A DNA stretch of 36,299 nucleotides from OPU3-GD-OMZ sp964515235 (GCA_964515235.1 CAZEVO010000020.1:1-36299); one strand, 5' to 3'; shown: positions 16,998 through 25,802, counted from the first letter of the stretch. Numbers and translations are program-made. The notes: generated by a model not told the origin, from the sequence alone.

Positions 16998-17381
16998 ATG
17001 AAATTATTACATAATGTTTTAGGGGTACATGAACAAGCATTGAACTTACGGCAAATGCGTACCACTGTATTAGCATCAAATATTGCTAATGCCGATACAC
17101 CTAAATATCAAGCACGGGATTTTGATTTTTATTCTCTACTCAAAGATATGGAAACCCAATCTATACGATCAACGCACAAAGATCATATAGACTTCTCCAA
17201 GAATGCTTTAGATTTAGGCTTAAAATACCGAATTCCAACGACACCATCCATTGATGGTAATACCGTTGAATCAGATACTGAAAACAATTTATTTGCAGAT
17301 AATACCATGCGTTATCAGGCTACATTAACTTTCCTTAATCAGCGCATAAAAGGCGTTTTAACTGCATTGAAAGGAGAATAA
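16998..17381 (+). CDS. flgB: Flagellar basal-body rod protein FlgB
   Basis: FlgB is a proximal rod subunit of the flagellar basal body. The 127-residue length fits. It has the N-terminal rod motif LRQMRTTVLASNIANADTPK (the ANxxTPxY-type element shared by rod and hook proteins), followed by YQARDFDFYSLL, and a C-terminal amphipathic helix (MRYQATLTFLNQRIKGVLTA). A strong ribosome-binding site (ggggagagag) precedes it. FlgB normally heads a flgBC operon; here there is no flgC, and the gene sits between flhF and flhG, which usually adjoin. A second flgB elsewhere in the genome cannot be excluded. Confidence 0.9.
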   Translation: MKLLHNVLGVHEQALNLRQMRTTVLASNIANADTPKYQARDFDFYSLLKDMETQSIRSTHKDHIDFSKNALDLGLKYRIPTTPSIDGNTVESDTENNLFADNTMRYQATLTFLNQRIKGVLTALKGE

Positions 17382-17409
17382 GTGTTAAAAAGGTCTGGGT
17401 TTAAAAATC

Positions 17410-18249
17410 ATGAATAATGATAAATTAGCTAGGAAAAAACCAGTTCAGGTCATTGCTGTTACCAGTGGAAAAGGGGGCGTAGGTAAAAGTAATACCTCTA
17501 TTAATCTATCGATAGCCTTAGCTAGAAAGGGTAAAAAGGTTTTACTGCTAGATGCTGATTTAGGCTTAGCGAATATCAATGTAATGCTCGGCTTACGACC
17601 TGAATTTAACTTATCTCACGTCTTAAATGGTGAGAAGTCATTATCAGAGATTCTTCTCCCAGGTCCTGAAAACATTAAAATTATTCCTTCTTCTTCTGGC
17701 ATCCAATATATGAGCGAATTAAATGAGCGCGATATTGGGTTATTAATTCAGGTTTTTAGTGAGTTAGAAGAGGATTATGATTATTTAGTCATTGATACTG
17801 CCGCCGGTATTTCTGGAAGTGTTTTATATTTTTTAAAAGCAGCTCACCAAGTCGTCATTATCGCAACTGATGAGCCGTCTTCTATTACTGATGCTTATGC
17901 ATTAATTAAAGTTCTAAAAAAAGAGCATGGAATAAGTAATTTATTTTTTATAGCCAATATGGTCGACAGTGCCAATCAAGGACGTATCTTATATGAAAAA
18001 ATAAACAAAACTGTTGACCGGTTTTTAGGAGGCGGTTTAATTTTTTTAGGCAGTGTACCGTTTGACAGGCAAATCACCATATCAAACCGATATCAAACGC
18101 CGATTATTACTTCAGATCCAAGAGCATCTGCCAGTTTATCTTATATGCGGATTGCAAGAAGCATTTCAAACTGGCCAACACCTGTCATTCCACGAGGTGA
18201 TATTGAATTCTTTTTTGAACGTTTTTTTGAACAAATGTCACAGAATTAA
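17410..18249 (+). CDS. flhG: Flagellar number regulator FlhG (FleN), MinD-type ATPase
   Basis: FlhG is a MinD-like ATPase that limits flagellar number by antagonising the FleQ/FlrA master regulator and controlling FlhF. The 279-residue product has the deviant Walker A motif SGKGGVGKSNTSINL (about residues 19-33), LLLDADLGLANINVMLGL (Walker A' region) and DTAAG. The C-terminal amphipathic region is typical. It is the fourth gene of the flhA operon and overlaps fliA by one base (TAATG). Confidence 0.95.
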   Translation: MNNDKLARKKPVQVIAVTSGKGGVGKSNTSINLSIALARKGKKVLLLDADLGLANINVMLGLRPEFNLSHVLNGEKSLSEILLPGPENIKIIPSSSGIQYMSELNERDIGLLIQVFSELEEDYDYLVIDTAAGISGSVLYFLKAAHQVVIIATDEPSSITDAYALIKVLKKEHGISNLFFIANMVDSANQGRILYEKINKTVDRFLGGGLIFLGSVPFDRQITISNRYQTPIITSDPRASASLSYMRIARSISNWPTPVIPRGDIEFFFERFFEQMSQN

Positions 18250-18968
18250 TGAGAGATTTAGCACTCTACGCGGAGAGTCAAGAAAAATCTGATTACTCAC
18301 AAGTACTGACGCAATTTTCCCCTTTAGTAAAACAGGTTGCTAACCACATTGCAGCACGTCTCCCTTCTAATATTGAACTGGACGATTTAATTCAAGTCGG
18401 TTTAATTGGCTTATTAGAAGCATACCAAAACTTTGATAGCCAGAAAAATGTCCAGTTTGAGGCCTTTGCAAAAATCAGAATAAGAGGAGCCATGATTGAT
18501 GAAGTTCGTCGTTTAAGTGAGCTTCCTCGTTCTGTAATGAAAAGTATTCGTGATGTTAATCAAGCGAGAAATGAACTAGAACAAGCTTTAGGGCGTGCTG
18601 TTACTGATCATGAGATTGCTGAACATATGGGTTTATCCATAAATGAATTACAATCCCAACAACATAAAAATCATGCGCTGCAAACAACGTCGTTGGATTA
18701 TCTAACAGAGAATAACCACTCACTTGAACCTTTGTTTAGTGGTTTAACCATAATTGATAGTCTTGACAAAGAAGCTCTTAGTCAGGAACTCATCAAAGCC
18801 ATTGATCAACTTCCTGAAAGAGAACAAATTATTTTTTCTTTATATTATTCAGATGAGCTTAATTTAAAAGAAATAGCAGAAGTCTTAGACTTGACTGAAT
18901 CGCGTGTTTGCCAGATACAGAAAGCATCAATGGCCCAACTAAAAATTATTTTAAGAGATTTTTTATAA
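18249..18968 (+). CDS. fliA: Flagellar sigma factor FliA (sigma-28)
   Basis: FliA directs transcription of late flagellar genes (filament, motor, chemotaxis). The 239-residue length is typical. Region 2 is seen as LPSNIELDDLIQVGLIGLLE then FEAFAKIRIRGAMIDEVRR (core binding and -10 recognition), region 3 around RAVTDHEIAEHMGLSINELQ, and region 4 as LPEREQIIFSLYYSDELNL then LKEIAEVLDLTESRVCQIQ (helix-turn-helix). It overlaps the flhG stop by one base, so the two are translationally coupled. No sigma-28 promoter was recognised elsewhere in the window. Confidence 0.97.
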   Translation: MRDLALYAESQEKSDYSQVLTQFSPLVKQVANHIAARLPSNIELDDLIQVGLIGLLEAYQNFDSQKNVQFEAFAKIRIRGAMIDEVRRLSELPRSVMKSIRDVNQARNELEQALGRAVTDHEIAEHMGLSINELQSQQHKNHALQTTSLDYLTENNHSLEPLFSGLTIIDSLDKEALSQELIKAIDQLPEREQIIFSLYYSDELNLKEIAEVLDLTESRVCQIQKASMAQLKIILRDFL

Positions 18969-19027
18969 AAAATTTGTCATTATATTAGCTAGTCATTTTA
19001 ACTAATTAACATAGGTCTTTATAAATC

Positions 19028-19510
19028 ATGTTTGGAATTAGTAAAAAACCTGCAAATAAACTTGATCAAGCCAAAGCCGTTGTCCGTGCAAAATATGAAG
19101 AGTGTAAGGCTCTTGATAATGATAGTCACCGCTCAGAAATCACTCGATTACGCATGGCTATGCAAATGCGTAACCATCTTGATAAAACCTTTATTGATGC
19201 TGCTAAAGAAACAGAGGCTTTTGAAGAAAAATACAGTGGTGTACCCTTAACAGCTGAATTAAAAAAGAAGTTGCCTAGGCCTAAAGAATTTATGCGATTT
19301 GAATCCAAACTCAACGGCGTTGTTTTTACTTGGATGCCTCCTGAATTTACTAAAGAAATGTTTAAGTTAGGAAGATCCTATCAAAAAGTTGAAACGAATG
19401 AAGAAATGGCCATTATTAAGGCTCAAAGTATTTCTAAGAAAGTTTCAGAAGATTTAAAGCTTGGGTTTGAAATTGAAGTCTTACGGTTTCTAACTGAAGA
19501 AGAAGAATAG
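19028..19510 (+). CDS. Unknown protein downstream of fliA
   Basis: I do not recognise the family. The 160-residue product is soluble, highly charged, lacks a signal peptide or membrane segment and is likely helical. It begins MFGISKKPANKLDQAK and has one more hydrophobic patch (FESKLNGVVFTWMPPEFT) in the middle, with an acidic end (LTEEEE). It starts 59 bp after fliA, so it may belong to the same operon, and it ends 5 bp before the convergent ClC gene. A link to motility is by position only. Confidence 0.75.
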   Translation: MFGISKKPANKLDQAKAVVRAKYEECKALDNDSHRSEITRLRMAMQMRNHLDKTFIDAAKETEAFEEKYSGVPLTAELKKKLPRPKEFMRFESKLNGVVFTWMPPEFTKEMFKLGRSYQKVETNEEMAIIKAQSISKKVSEDLKLGFEIEVLRFLTEEEE

Positions 19511-19515
19511 GAGTC

Positions 19516-21228
19516 TTAAGGCTTGATAATTCCAAGTTCTTCATTGCGTACCTCATCTAAGGAATCAAGATAGAATTCAATCAACATTCCTTCATTTGTA
19601 ATCCCGATTAATTTATTATCTTGTGTGATCGGGACGCTAATACCTACGAAATCCGTCAACCGATTAAATGCCATCTCAATTGAATCAGTATTTTCAAATT
19701 TAAAAACATCAGTTTGTAGAATATCCAAACCTGTCAAAGAGTCTGGTGCATGAAGTAATTGTTTCATATCAACGCGACCTTTAAAAAGTTGATTTGAGTC
19801 AACTAGATAAATATCATTTTCATCTTCACATTCAGAATAGATTTTTTTTATTTCACCCACAGTTTGATCCAGTTGACAACAAACAAATTCCGTGGACATG
19901 CATTCGGTGATAGGGGTCGTGCGTATGATTTGTTTTTCTTGGCCTTCAGTTAATTGAATCCCTTTTTTGTCTAATTGATAATGAAATAAAGAAGGGGAGA
20001 AGTATAATCGGGTTAATAGGTAAGAAGCCGTCACTCCAGATAACACAAAAGTGGTAGCATCAAAATGTTCTGTCATTTCCAGTACAATGATTACAGCCGA
20101 TAAAGGTGCACCAAACAATGATGCCACCATGGCACCCATCCCGGTCACAGCATAAAGACCATCTGCATTAATAGAAATACCATTGAGATCCGCTATTCCA
20201 GCAACACTGGTACCAATCATAGCACCCATAAAGACAACCGGTCCAAAAACCCCGCCATTAAAGCCAAAACCAAAGCTTAAGCAGGTGGCCAATAATTTCA
20301 TAAATAGCAAAACAATTGCTAATTGAATTCCTAATTCACCGATAGAACTAGATTGCACAGCCCAAGCTCCCACTCCCATCGACTGGGGATAGAAGCAAAA
20401 AATTGCCGCTAGAAAAAATGCACCAACCATTGGTTTCAATCGATTATCAATTTTTAACTTGCCTGTTAACGCTTGCGAGTACATCAACATTTTCATAAAT
20501 AAGACACAAAAAAGGCCTGATAGAAAACCAATAATAATGCACAATAAATAGTCGCTATAAACGGGGGAGTGATTCAAAATCAAGGTAAGTTCGGGATGAT
20601 CTTGTCGAAAAATTTCACCAATGATCATACCGATTACAGCACTCATTGTAACTGCAGAAAAAGCACGAATCGAATAGTGTTTTAAAATTAACTCATGAGC
20701 AAAGAAAACACCGGCAAAAGGGGCATGAAAAGAAGTGGCTATGGCAGATGCAACACCACAAGATAAAAGAATAAGGCAACCTTCATTAGAAAATTTAAAA
20801 CGATGTGCAATTGCAGATCCAAGAGAAGCACACAAATGAACTGCAGGACCATAACGACCGACCGATGCTCCAGATCCCAAAGATACTGCAGAAACAATAC
20901 CGATGCCTAAGCCTTCACGAAGAGAAATCATACCTTTTCGACAATGTACCGCTTCAAGGACACCGGCAAACCCGACATTACGATGGTCTGGCATTAAATA
21001 ATGCGTCAGCAAACCGACCAGAAGACCGCCAATGACCAGAGGAACTATAATCGTTAAATACTCAACTGATCCCGTATCTGACATATCATAAATACTGGTT
21101 GAAAATAACTGTGATTCAGTAAATTCAAATATTTTAATAAACCCGAGGGAAGCAAATCCGGCCAAAAAACTTACAACTATGCTGGTTAATAAAATAGTTG
21201 GTAACGATTTTTTTACTTGGGTCTCCAT
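19516..21228 (-). CDS. ClC-type chloride channel/transporter with C-terminal CBS domains
   Basis: The 570-residue product has the ClC fold: about 10-12 hydrophobic segments, the SVGRYGP stretch (residues 123-128) and FGFNGGVFGPVVFMGA, followed by a cytoplasmic region (about 440-570) resembling a CBS pair. The start at 21228 is preceded by gggagcag; an in-frame ATG at 21369 would add 47 residues without a ribosome-binding site. Classic ClC proteins have GREGP here, with Glu as the proton/gate residue; this one has Tyr126. The usual GSGIPE loop is also changed (NVGFAGVLEA). This suggests altered gating or a channel rather than an H+/Cl- exchanger, which is an inference. Convergent with the gene after fliA. 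Confidence 0.88.
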   Translation of the reverse strand: METQVKKSLPTILLTSIVVSFLAGFASLGFIKIFEFTESQLFSTSIYDMSDTGSVEYLTIIVPLVIGGLLVGLLTHYLMPDHRNVGFAGVLEAVHCRKGMISLREGLGIGIVSAVSLGSGASVGRYGPAVHLCASLGSAIAHRFKFSNEGCLILLSCGVASAIATSFHAPFAGVFFAHELILKHYSIRAFSAVTMSAVIGMIIGEIFRQDHPELTLILNHSPVYSDYLLCIIIGFLSGLFCVLFMKMLMYSQALTGKLKIDNRLKPMVGAFFLAAIFCFYPQSMGVGAWAVQSSSIGELGIQLAIVLLFMKLLATCLSFGFGFNGGVFGPVVFMGAMIGTSVAGIADLNGISINADGLYAVTGMGAMVASLFGAPLSAVIIVLEMTEHFDATTFVLSGVTASYLLTRLYFSPSLFHYQLDKKGIQLTEGQEKQIIRTTPITECMSTEFVCCQLDQTVGEIKKIYSECEDENDIYLVDSNQLFKGRVDMKQLLHAPDSLTGLDILQTDVFKFENTDSIEMAFNRLTDFVGISVPITQDNKLIGITNEGMLIEFYLDSLDEVRNEELGIIKP

Positions 21229-21403
21229 AACTGCTCCCTGAATTGCACAGACATTTAACAAAAGGTAATAATCCCTAACTAACTTTATCGTCCAAGGTAT
21301 TGAAATATTGAATTTATTTAGAGTTTTTTCTAAGAACCTAAATATGACGGCCATTTTAAATATGCGCATAATACATATTATGTTAAATTAATAGCGTTAT
21401 ATA

Positions 21404-22150
21404 TTATTCTTTACTAGCCACCAACAAGGCGCTCACATCATTTCTATTATTAACGACTAAATTTGTGAAACCACAATTAAGCATTTGTGAAACAGCTATG
21501 GATTCTCGCATGCAATGATTTTCTGACTCATCGCTAAACAAATGAACAATCCAATGTTCCAGTAAATCTATACGGTCAAGTTCTTTCAGAATTTTGAAAT
21601 ACTGTTTCACTTCTTGTTGAATTAAAGAGGTATGAGCAGAAATATCATCAAGAGCATAACGGTCACCATTAACAAACAATCCTCCAGATTTTAAGACCCG
21701 ATAACACTGCTCAATCACGTCATGACGATAATCAGTTAAAAAATTATGTAAGGTATAAGCACTAGCAATGACATCTACGCTGTTATCAGGAATTTTCGAT
21801 AAGGCGGTCAAGGCATCTATTTCGAGAAACAAAAGAGATTCAGAGTTAACGTAATCTGCGAGTGACTTTTTAGCCTGATCGAGCATTGTCGGTTCATTAT
21901 CAATAGCGGTCACTAAAAGATCTGAACGCCCGGATAATAAAGATAATGTTGTTATTCCAGTTCCGCATCCTAATTCGACAACAGTTAACGGTACTTCAGT
22001 CGAACAACCCTGGTGAGGCATATAATCTTTAACCACTGAACCAACTAAATGACTCATCTCTATAGCTGCTGGACAAATATGTTTCAGTAAGTCATAGTTC
22101 TCACCTAATACACCTGAAAAATCGGTATTAAAAAGATAGGTTTTATCCAT
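21404..22150 (-). CDS. Class I SAM-dependent methyltransferase
   Basis: The 248-residue product has the Rossmann-type motif I VVELGCGTG (about residues 57-65), acidic loop TAIDNEPTML after strand 2, and the motif around NSVDVIASAYTLHNF followed by YRVLKSGGLFVNGD. These support AdoMet binding. The substrate is not evident: size and motifs fit small-molecule or quinone-type methyltransferases of the Methyltransf_11/25 type, but no pathway neighbours help. The gene follows the DUF1244 gene by 39 bp on the same strand, so the two may be co-transcribed. Confidence 0.85.
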   Translation of the reverse strand: MDKTYLFNTDFSGVLGENYDLLKHICPAAIEMSHLVGSVVKDYMPHQGCSTEVPLTVVELGCGTGITTLSLLSGRSDLLVTAIDNEPTMLDQAKKSLADYVNSESLLFLEIDALTALSKIPDNSVDVIASAYTLHNFLTDYRHDVIEQCYRVLKSGGLFVNGDRYALDDISAHTSLIQQEVKQYFKILKELDRIDLLEHWIVHLFSDESENHCMRESIAVSQMLNCGFTNLVVNNRNDVSALLVASKE

Positions 22151-22189
22151 AAAAAAAGTCCACGAATTGATCTGTGTTTTAAGTTCTTG

Positions 22190-22498
22190 TTAATTGCTAT
22201 TTTTTTTAGCTTGTTTGAGTTCAAACTGTGCTAATTGTTCAGGTGTTGCTTTTTGTTGATGTTTTTCTTTCCATTCACTGTAAGGCATTCCATAGATAAA
22301 TTCTCGCGCCTGATCATAATCAAGGGCTATATTTTTATCTTCAGCTGCAGCTAAATACCATTTAGCTAAACAATTTCGACAGAAATCTGCCAAATTCATT
22401 AATTCTATATTCTGTACTTCCGTATGAGTTTGTAGATGGTGCAGTAATCTTTTTAAAACAGCCGCTTCCAACTCAATCTGTTGATCTTTATCAGGCAT
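22190..22498 (-). CDS. DUF1244 family protein
   Basis: The 102-residue product matches the DUF1244 pattern of proteobacteria: LLHHLQTHTEVQNIELMNLA, then DFCRNCLAKWYLAAAE and GMPYSEWKEKHQ. The two-Cys-like region (a single visible Cys pair, CRNC) is the family core. Function is unknown. I chose the ATG at 22498 because a ggag ribosome-binding site stands 10 bp before it; an upstream in-frame ATG at 22528 would add 10 residues and overlap that site. It is divergent from yciB. Confidence 0.88.
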   Translation of the reverse strand: MPDKDQQIELEAAVLKRLLHHLQTHTEVQNIELMNLADFCRNCLAKWYLAAAEDKNIALDYDQAREFIYGMPYSEWKEKHQQKATPEQLAQFELKQAKKNSN

Positions 22499-22650
22499 AA
22501 CGATAATACTCCATAAATTAATTGTCACATTTTATCAGATGAGTGGGATAAGCATATACAATCTAACCCGTTAGAACTACAATACTGTTTTTACTGGAAA
22601 AGTCATTTAGATTTTCCATTAAAGTCTTGAAGCGTCTTAAATACTCTTCC

Positions 22651-22677
22651 TTAAACAAACAACTTTAATTTGTTTAA
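22651..22677. promoter_or_regulatory. Perfect 9-bp inverted repeat before yciB
   Basis: Arms ttaaacaaa (22651-22659) and tttgtttaa (22669-22677) are exact reverse complements with a 9-bp spacer, ending 47 bp before the yciB ATG. A second shorter repeat (tggaaaa / ttttcca) lies at 22595-22618. In the divergent DUF1244/yciB region these could be operator sites or leader hairpins; no T-run supports a terminator. Confidence 0.4.
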
Positions 22678-22724
22678 ATTAACCCCATTAATTGAAACAT
22701 TGTCCATTTCTATTTTGAGTCATT

Positions 22725-23267
22725 ATGAAACTGTTATTTGATTTTTTCCCAATAATTTTATTTTTTGGAGCCTTTAAGCTCTATGGTATCTATGTGGCAA
22801 CCGCTGTAGCCATTGGTGCTACTATCTTGCAGGTTGCATTCACTTGGATTCGCTATCGTAAGGTTGAAATGATGCATTGGATTACCTTAATCCTGATTGT
22901 TGTCATGGGCGGATTAACACTCTATCTACAAGATGAACAATTTATTAAACTTAAACCTTCGATTATCAACTGGCTCTTTGGTATTGCTTTTTTAGGGAGC
23001 CAATTTTTCGGTAAGCGCCCTTTCGTAGAACGAATGATGGCAAGTAATATCGAACTACCGCAACCGGTTTGGAAGCGATTGAATCTGGCATGGAGTTTTT
23101 ATTTTATCGCACTGGGTTTTATTAATTTATATGTTATCAATCATTTTGATACCGATACCTGGGTAAATTTTAAGCTCTTCGGTATGTTAGGCCTAACTGT
23201 CCTATTCATTGTCATTCAAGCCCTTTATTTATCTAAATATATGCCTAAAGAGGAAAAAGAGAGTTAA
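22725..23267 (+). CDS. yciB: Inner-membrane septation/spanning protein YciB (IspZ)
   Basis: YciB is an inner-membrane protein linked to cell envelope and septum integrity. The 180-residue product has five or six hydrophobic helices and the family pattern: FDFFPIILFFGAFKLYGIYV at the start, then ATAVAIGATILQV, WLFGIAFLGSQFFGKRPFVE and a C-terminal membrane helix before YLSKYMPKEEKE. It starts a compact operon with yciI (2 bp gap) and bolA (overlap). Confidence 0.96.
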   Translation: MKLLFDFFPIILFFGAFKLYGIYVATAVAIGATILQVAFTWIRYRKVEMMHWITLILIVVMGGLTLYLQDEQFIKLKPSIINWLFGIAFLGSQFFGKRPFVERMMASNIELPQPVWKRLNLAWSFYFIALGFINLYVINHFDTDTWVNFKLFGMLGLTVLFIVIQALYLSKYMPKEEKES

Positions 23268-23269
23268 TC

Positions 23270-23572
23270 ATGCTATATGCCATTATTAGTCAAGATATTG
23301 AAAATAGTTTAGAAAAAAGACTTCAAGCTCGCCCTGCCCATTTGGCTCGTTTGGAACAATTACAAGATTTAGGGCATCTTGTTTTAGCAGGTCCACACCC
23401 TGCTATAGATTCTGAGGCAACTAATGAATCTGGTTTTACCGGGAGTTTAATCGTTGCTGAATTTGACAGCCTCGCCAATGCAAAAGCATGGGCCGATTCC
23501 GACCCATATGTTATCGCCGGTGTTTATGAAAAAGTTATTGTTAAACCATTTAAAAAGGTATTCCCTCAATGA
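23270..23572 (+). CDS. yciI: YciI family protein
   Basis: YciI-like proteins are small ferredoxin-fold proteins with a conserved His-Asp pair of uncertain enzymatic role. The 100-residue product shows the family pattern: RPAHLARLEQLQDLGHLVLA then GPHPAID, GSLIVAEFDSLANAKAWADS, and DPYVIAGVYEKVIVKPFKKV. It starts 2 bp after yciB and overlaps bolA by 4 bp (ATGA), the same association seen in enteric bacteria and many gammaproteobacteria. Confidence 0.95.
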   Translation: MLYAIISQDIENSLEKRLQARPAHLARLEQLQDLGHLVLAGPHPAIDSEATNESGFTGSLIVAEFDSLANAKAWADSDPYVIAGVYEKVIVKPFKKVFPQ

Positions 23573-23835
23573 GTGTTACAGAAATAAGATCAAGAATTAC
23601 TGATGCATTAAACCCGACTGAATTAGAAGTCATTGACAACTCAAGTGCTCACGCAGGTCATGCCGGTATGCAATCTGGCGGTGGTCATTATCACGTGATT
23701 ATCGTTGCAGATGCTTTTCTGGACAAGTCCCTCGTTCAACGTCATCAGTTAGTCTATCAAGCTTTAGGAGATATGATGAAGCAAGATATTCATGCATTAG
23801 GAATTGATGCATCAACACCACAAGAAAAAAAATAA
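23569..23835 (+). CDS. bolA: BolA family protein
   Basis: BolA-type proteins bind monothiol glutaredoxins in iron-sulfur trafficking and can act as regulators. The 88-residue product shows the compact BolA domain: a helix RSRITDALNPTELEVIDNS, AHAGHAGMQSGGGHYHVIIV with the conserved His residues, FLDKSLVQRHQLVYQALGDM and a final HALGIDAS. Start overlaps the yciI stop (ATGA), so translation is coupled. BolA versus IbaG subtype is judged from the AHAGH element. Confidence 0.95.
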   Translation: MSVTEIRSRITDALNPTELEVIDNSSAHAGHAGMQSGGGHYHVIIVADAFLDKSLVQRHQLVYQALGDMMKQDIHALGIDASTPQEKK

Positions 23836-23847
23836 GGATAAAAAATA

Positions 23848-24774
23848 ATGAAATCTTTTTTACTCATTCTACTTTCAGCATGTCTACTCACAGCTTGCGA
23901 TAATTTAAAACAACCCGTTGAAAATGAACCTACTATAGATATCAGTGATGCTGTTGCTATTGTTAACGGTTCTTATATTAGTAAAGAATCCTTAACGAAT
24001 TTAACTCAAGAAATACAACAACGTTCTCCGGGAATGAAGTTTCCACAAAAAGATCTAATAGAAGAATTAATTCAGAGAAAACTTTTACTTAGTGAATCAA
24101 AACGGCTAAATTTAGCAGACAAACCTGAGGTTGCTAAAAAAATTCGCGAATTAACCAACACCGTACTTTCACAATCTGCATTACACCATTTTTTACAAAC
24201 CCACGAAATTTCAGACGATGAATTAAAGGCTGAATATGATAAACAAGTTGCTAATGGCGGTGGTGAGGAATTTAAGGCTCGTCATATCCTAGTTAAGACT
24301 GAAGATGATGCTAAAAAAATAATCGAACGTCTTGATCAAGGTAGTGATTTTGCGACCCTCGCTAAAGAAAATTCAACCGGTCCTTCTGCAGTCAATGGGG
24401 GTGATTTAGGCTGGTTCTCACCACAGCAAATGGTTCCTCCTTTCACCGAAGCAGTCATTGCTTTAAGTAATGGACAATACAGCAAACAGGCAGTGAAAAC
24501 TGATTTTGGCTGGCATATTGTGTTACGAGAAGATTCAAGATCCAAACAACCCCCTGCTTTTGAGGCGATTAAAAAGCAGCTTTTACCAACTTTGCAACGA
24601 CAAAAAGTTCAAGAATATTTAACCGGACTACGTGATGCTGCTGAAGTTGATTTTCTAGTCAGTGAACAATCAGCCAATGATGCTGAGAATAATGAGCCGT
24701 TAAAAGTTCCAGCCATTGATGATGAGAAGCCAACAGAAAAAACAACCGGTAACGAAATAGAAACGTCTAAATAA
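23848..24774 (+). CDS. Peptidyl-prolyl cis-trans isomerase (parvulin type), lipoprotein
   Basis: The product should catalyse proline isomerisation to help fold envelope proteins. It has a lipobox (LTAC, Cys at about 17), an N-terminal SurA-like helical region (about 35-125), and a parvulin domain at about 143-230 (FKARHILVKTEDDAKKI, GSDFATLAKENSTGPSA, GGDLGWFSPQQMVPPF, FGWHIVLREDS). A charged C-terminal tail follows. The length (308) fits PpiC/PrsA-type lipoproteins. It ends the yciB operon, 12 bp after bolA, and is followed by a hairpin. Confidence 0.92.
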   Translation: MKSFLLILLSACLLTACDNLKQPVENEPTIDISDAVAIVNGSYISKESLTNLTQEIQQRSPGMKFPQKDLIEELIQRKLLLSESKRLNLADKPEVAKKIRELTNTVLSQSALHHFLQTHEISDDELKAEYDKQVANGGGEEFKARHILVKTEDDAKKIIERLDQGSDFATLAKENSTGPSAVNGGDLGWFSPQQMVPPFTEAVIALSNGQYSKQAVKTDFGWHIVLREDSRSKQPPAFEAIKKQLLPTLQRQKVQEYLTGLRDAAEVDFLVSEQSANDAENNEPLKVPAIDDEKPTEKTTGNEIETSK

Positions 24775-24790
24775 AAAAACCAATCTTAGC

Positions 24791-24830
24791 AGAGAGCGCG
24801 TTTTACTTTACTCTACAAAGCGTGCTCTCT
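24791..24830. terminator. Hairpin between convergent ppi and Sel1 genes, likely bidirectional
   Basis: Arms agagagcgcg (24791-24800) and cgcgctctct-like gcgtgctctct (24820-24830) pair with one mismatch across a 19-bp loop. On the - strand a run of T follows about 12 bp beyond the hairpin. It lies between two converging genes, where a shared terminator is expected. Confidence 0.45.
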
Positions 24831-24857
24831 CCTGCCCTATTTTCTGTAAACAATCAC

Positions 24858-25802
24858 TTAATTCTCAGAATGTTGTGCTGACCACTCTAATGCCAACGCA
24901 TCAGCTCGGCGGATCTCTGCCGGTTGCATTCGTTCTGAAACAGCATCACGATAATACAAGGCCTCTTGGTTACCACTAGTTGCAGCAATGTTAAAAAGCA
25001 TGAGTGCCATCACATAATCTTGAGGAACCCCTTTCCCTTGGAAATACATTAGTCCTAAACTAAATGGGTCTTCTGCTAGCTCCTGTTCTCTAGTTTCTGT
25101 ATTCACCGACTGTTTCTTGTCTTCCCTTGCATCAAATAATCTGATGCGCTGTTGGGCTTCTTGTATTTGACTAACGCTCATTCTCTCAGTTAAAGCCAAC
25201 TTATAATCCGATGCATCTTCTTCACCATTTCTTTGTGCAAGTGTTAGCAACATATGTGCACTGATATAGTCTTGTTGTACACCTTGACCATGAAAATAAT
25301 TTAGCGCTAAATTGAACTGATCAGCGGCCAGTAGTTTTAAATTAATTTCAGGTGCCACAATGGGAGTTGGTTTTTTGATTTGAGTCTGTTCACTCTTAAA
25401 ATTAGGCGCGAGTATATTCTGCTCCAAGTGTTCTGAATGAGTAGAATTCATTTCTTTTTTAACCTTTATATCCGATTGAATTATTTCCTGATTAGGTTCA
25501 AAATCTTTTTCTTCTTTTGTTAGACCTAAAATACTTTTAGCGTTAGTAAGGTCTATTTTATTTTCGACTTTTATTTTTGTCACAGGTGCTGATGGCGGTA
25601 ACTTAGCGGTTATAGGAACTCCTGATTCTGACATCAAAGCAGAACACCAGTGATAAGTTTCAGTACTTAAACCCGACTTCTTTTGTTGCTCAAAATCAAT
25701 AATGATGTCGTTACACCAGTCATAGGTTTTAGCGTTATATTTAATCGTATCCTTGGAACACGAGGTAAGCAGTAAAAAAAACAAAAAACCAAGAACTCTC
25801 AT
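24858..25802 (-). CDS. Lipoprotein with two Sel1-like repeats
   Basis: The 314-residue product has a lipoprotein signal peptide (FFLLLTSCS) and, in its C-terminal half, two long Sel1-type helical repeats (NYFHGQGVQQDYISAHMLL and GLMYFQGKGVPQDYVMALML), each followed by a conserved second helix and an ERM..EI.RA segment. The middle is low-complexity and charged. Sel1 proteins act as protein-interaction scaffolds; the partner is unknown. The start at 25802 is an ATG; a TTG at 25811 would add three residues and neither has a clear ribosome-binding site. Confidence 0.85.
   Translation of the reverse strand: MRVLGFLFFLLLTSCSKDTIKYNAKTYDWCNDIIIDFEQQKKSGLSTETYHWCSALMSESGVPITAKLPPSAPVTKIKVENKIDLTNAKSILGLTKEEKDFEPNQEIIQSDIKVKKEMNSTHSEHLEQNILAPNFKSEQTQIKKPTPIVAPEINLKLLAADQFNLALNYFHGQGVQQDYISAHMLLTLAQRNGEEDASDYKLALTERMSVSQIQEAQQRIRLFDAREDKKQSVNTETREQELAEDPFSLGLMYFQGKGVPQDYVMALMLFNIAATSGNQEALYYRDAVSERMQPAEIRRADALALEWSAQHSEN

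Noticed and set aside
21229..21369. Longer ClC start at 21369
   Set aside because: No ribosome-binding site, and a strong gggagcag site precedes the internal ATG at 21228.
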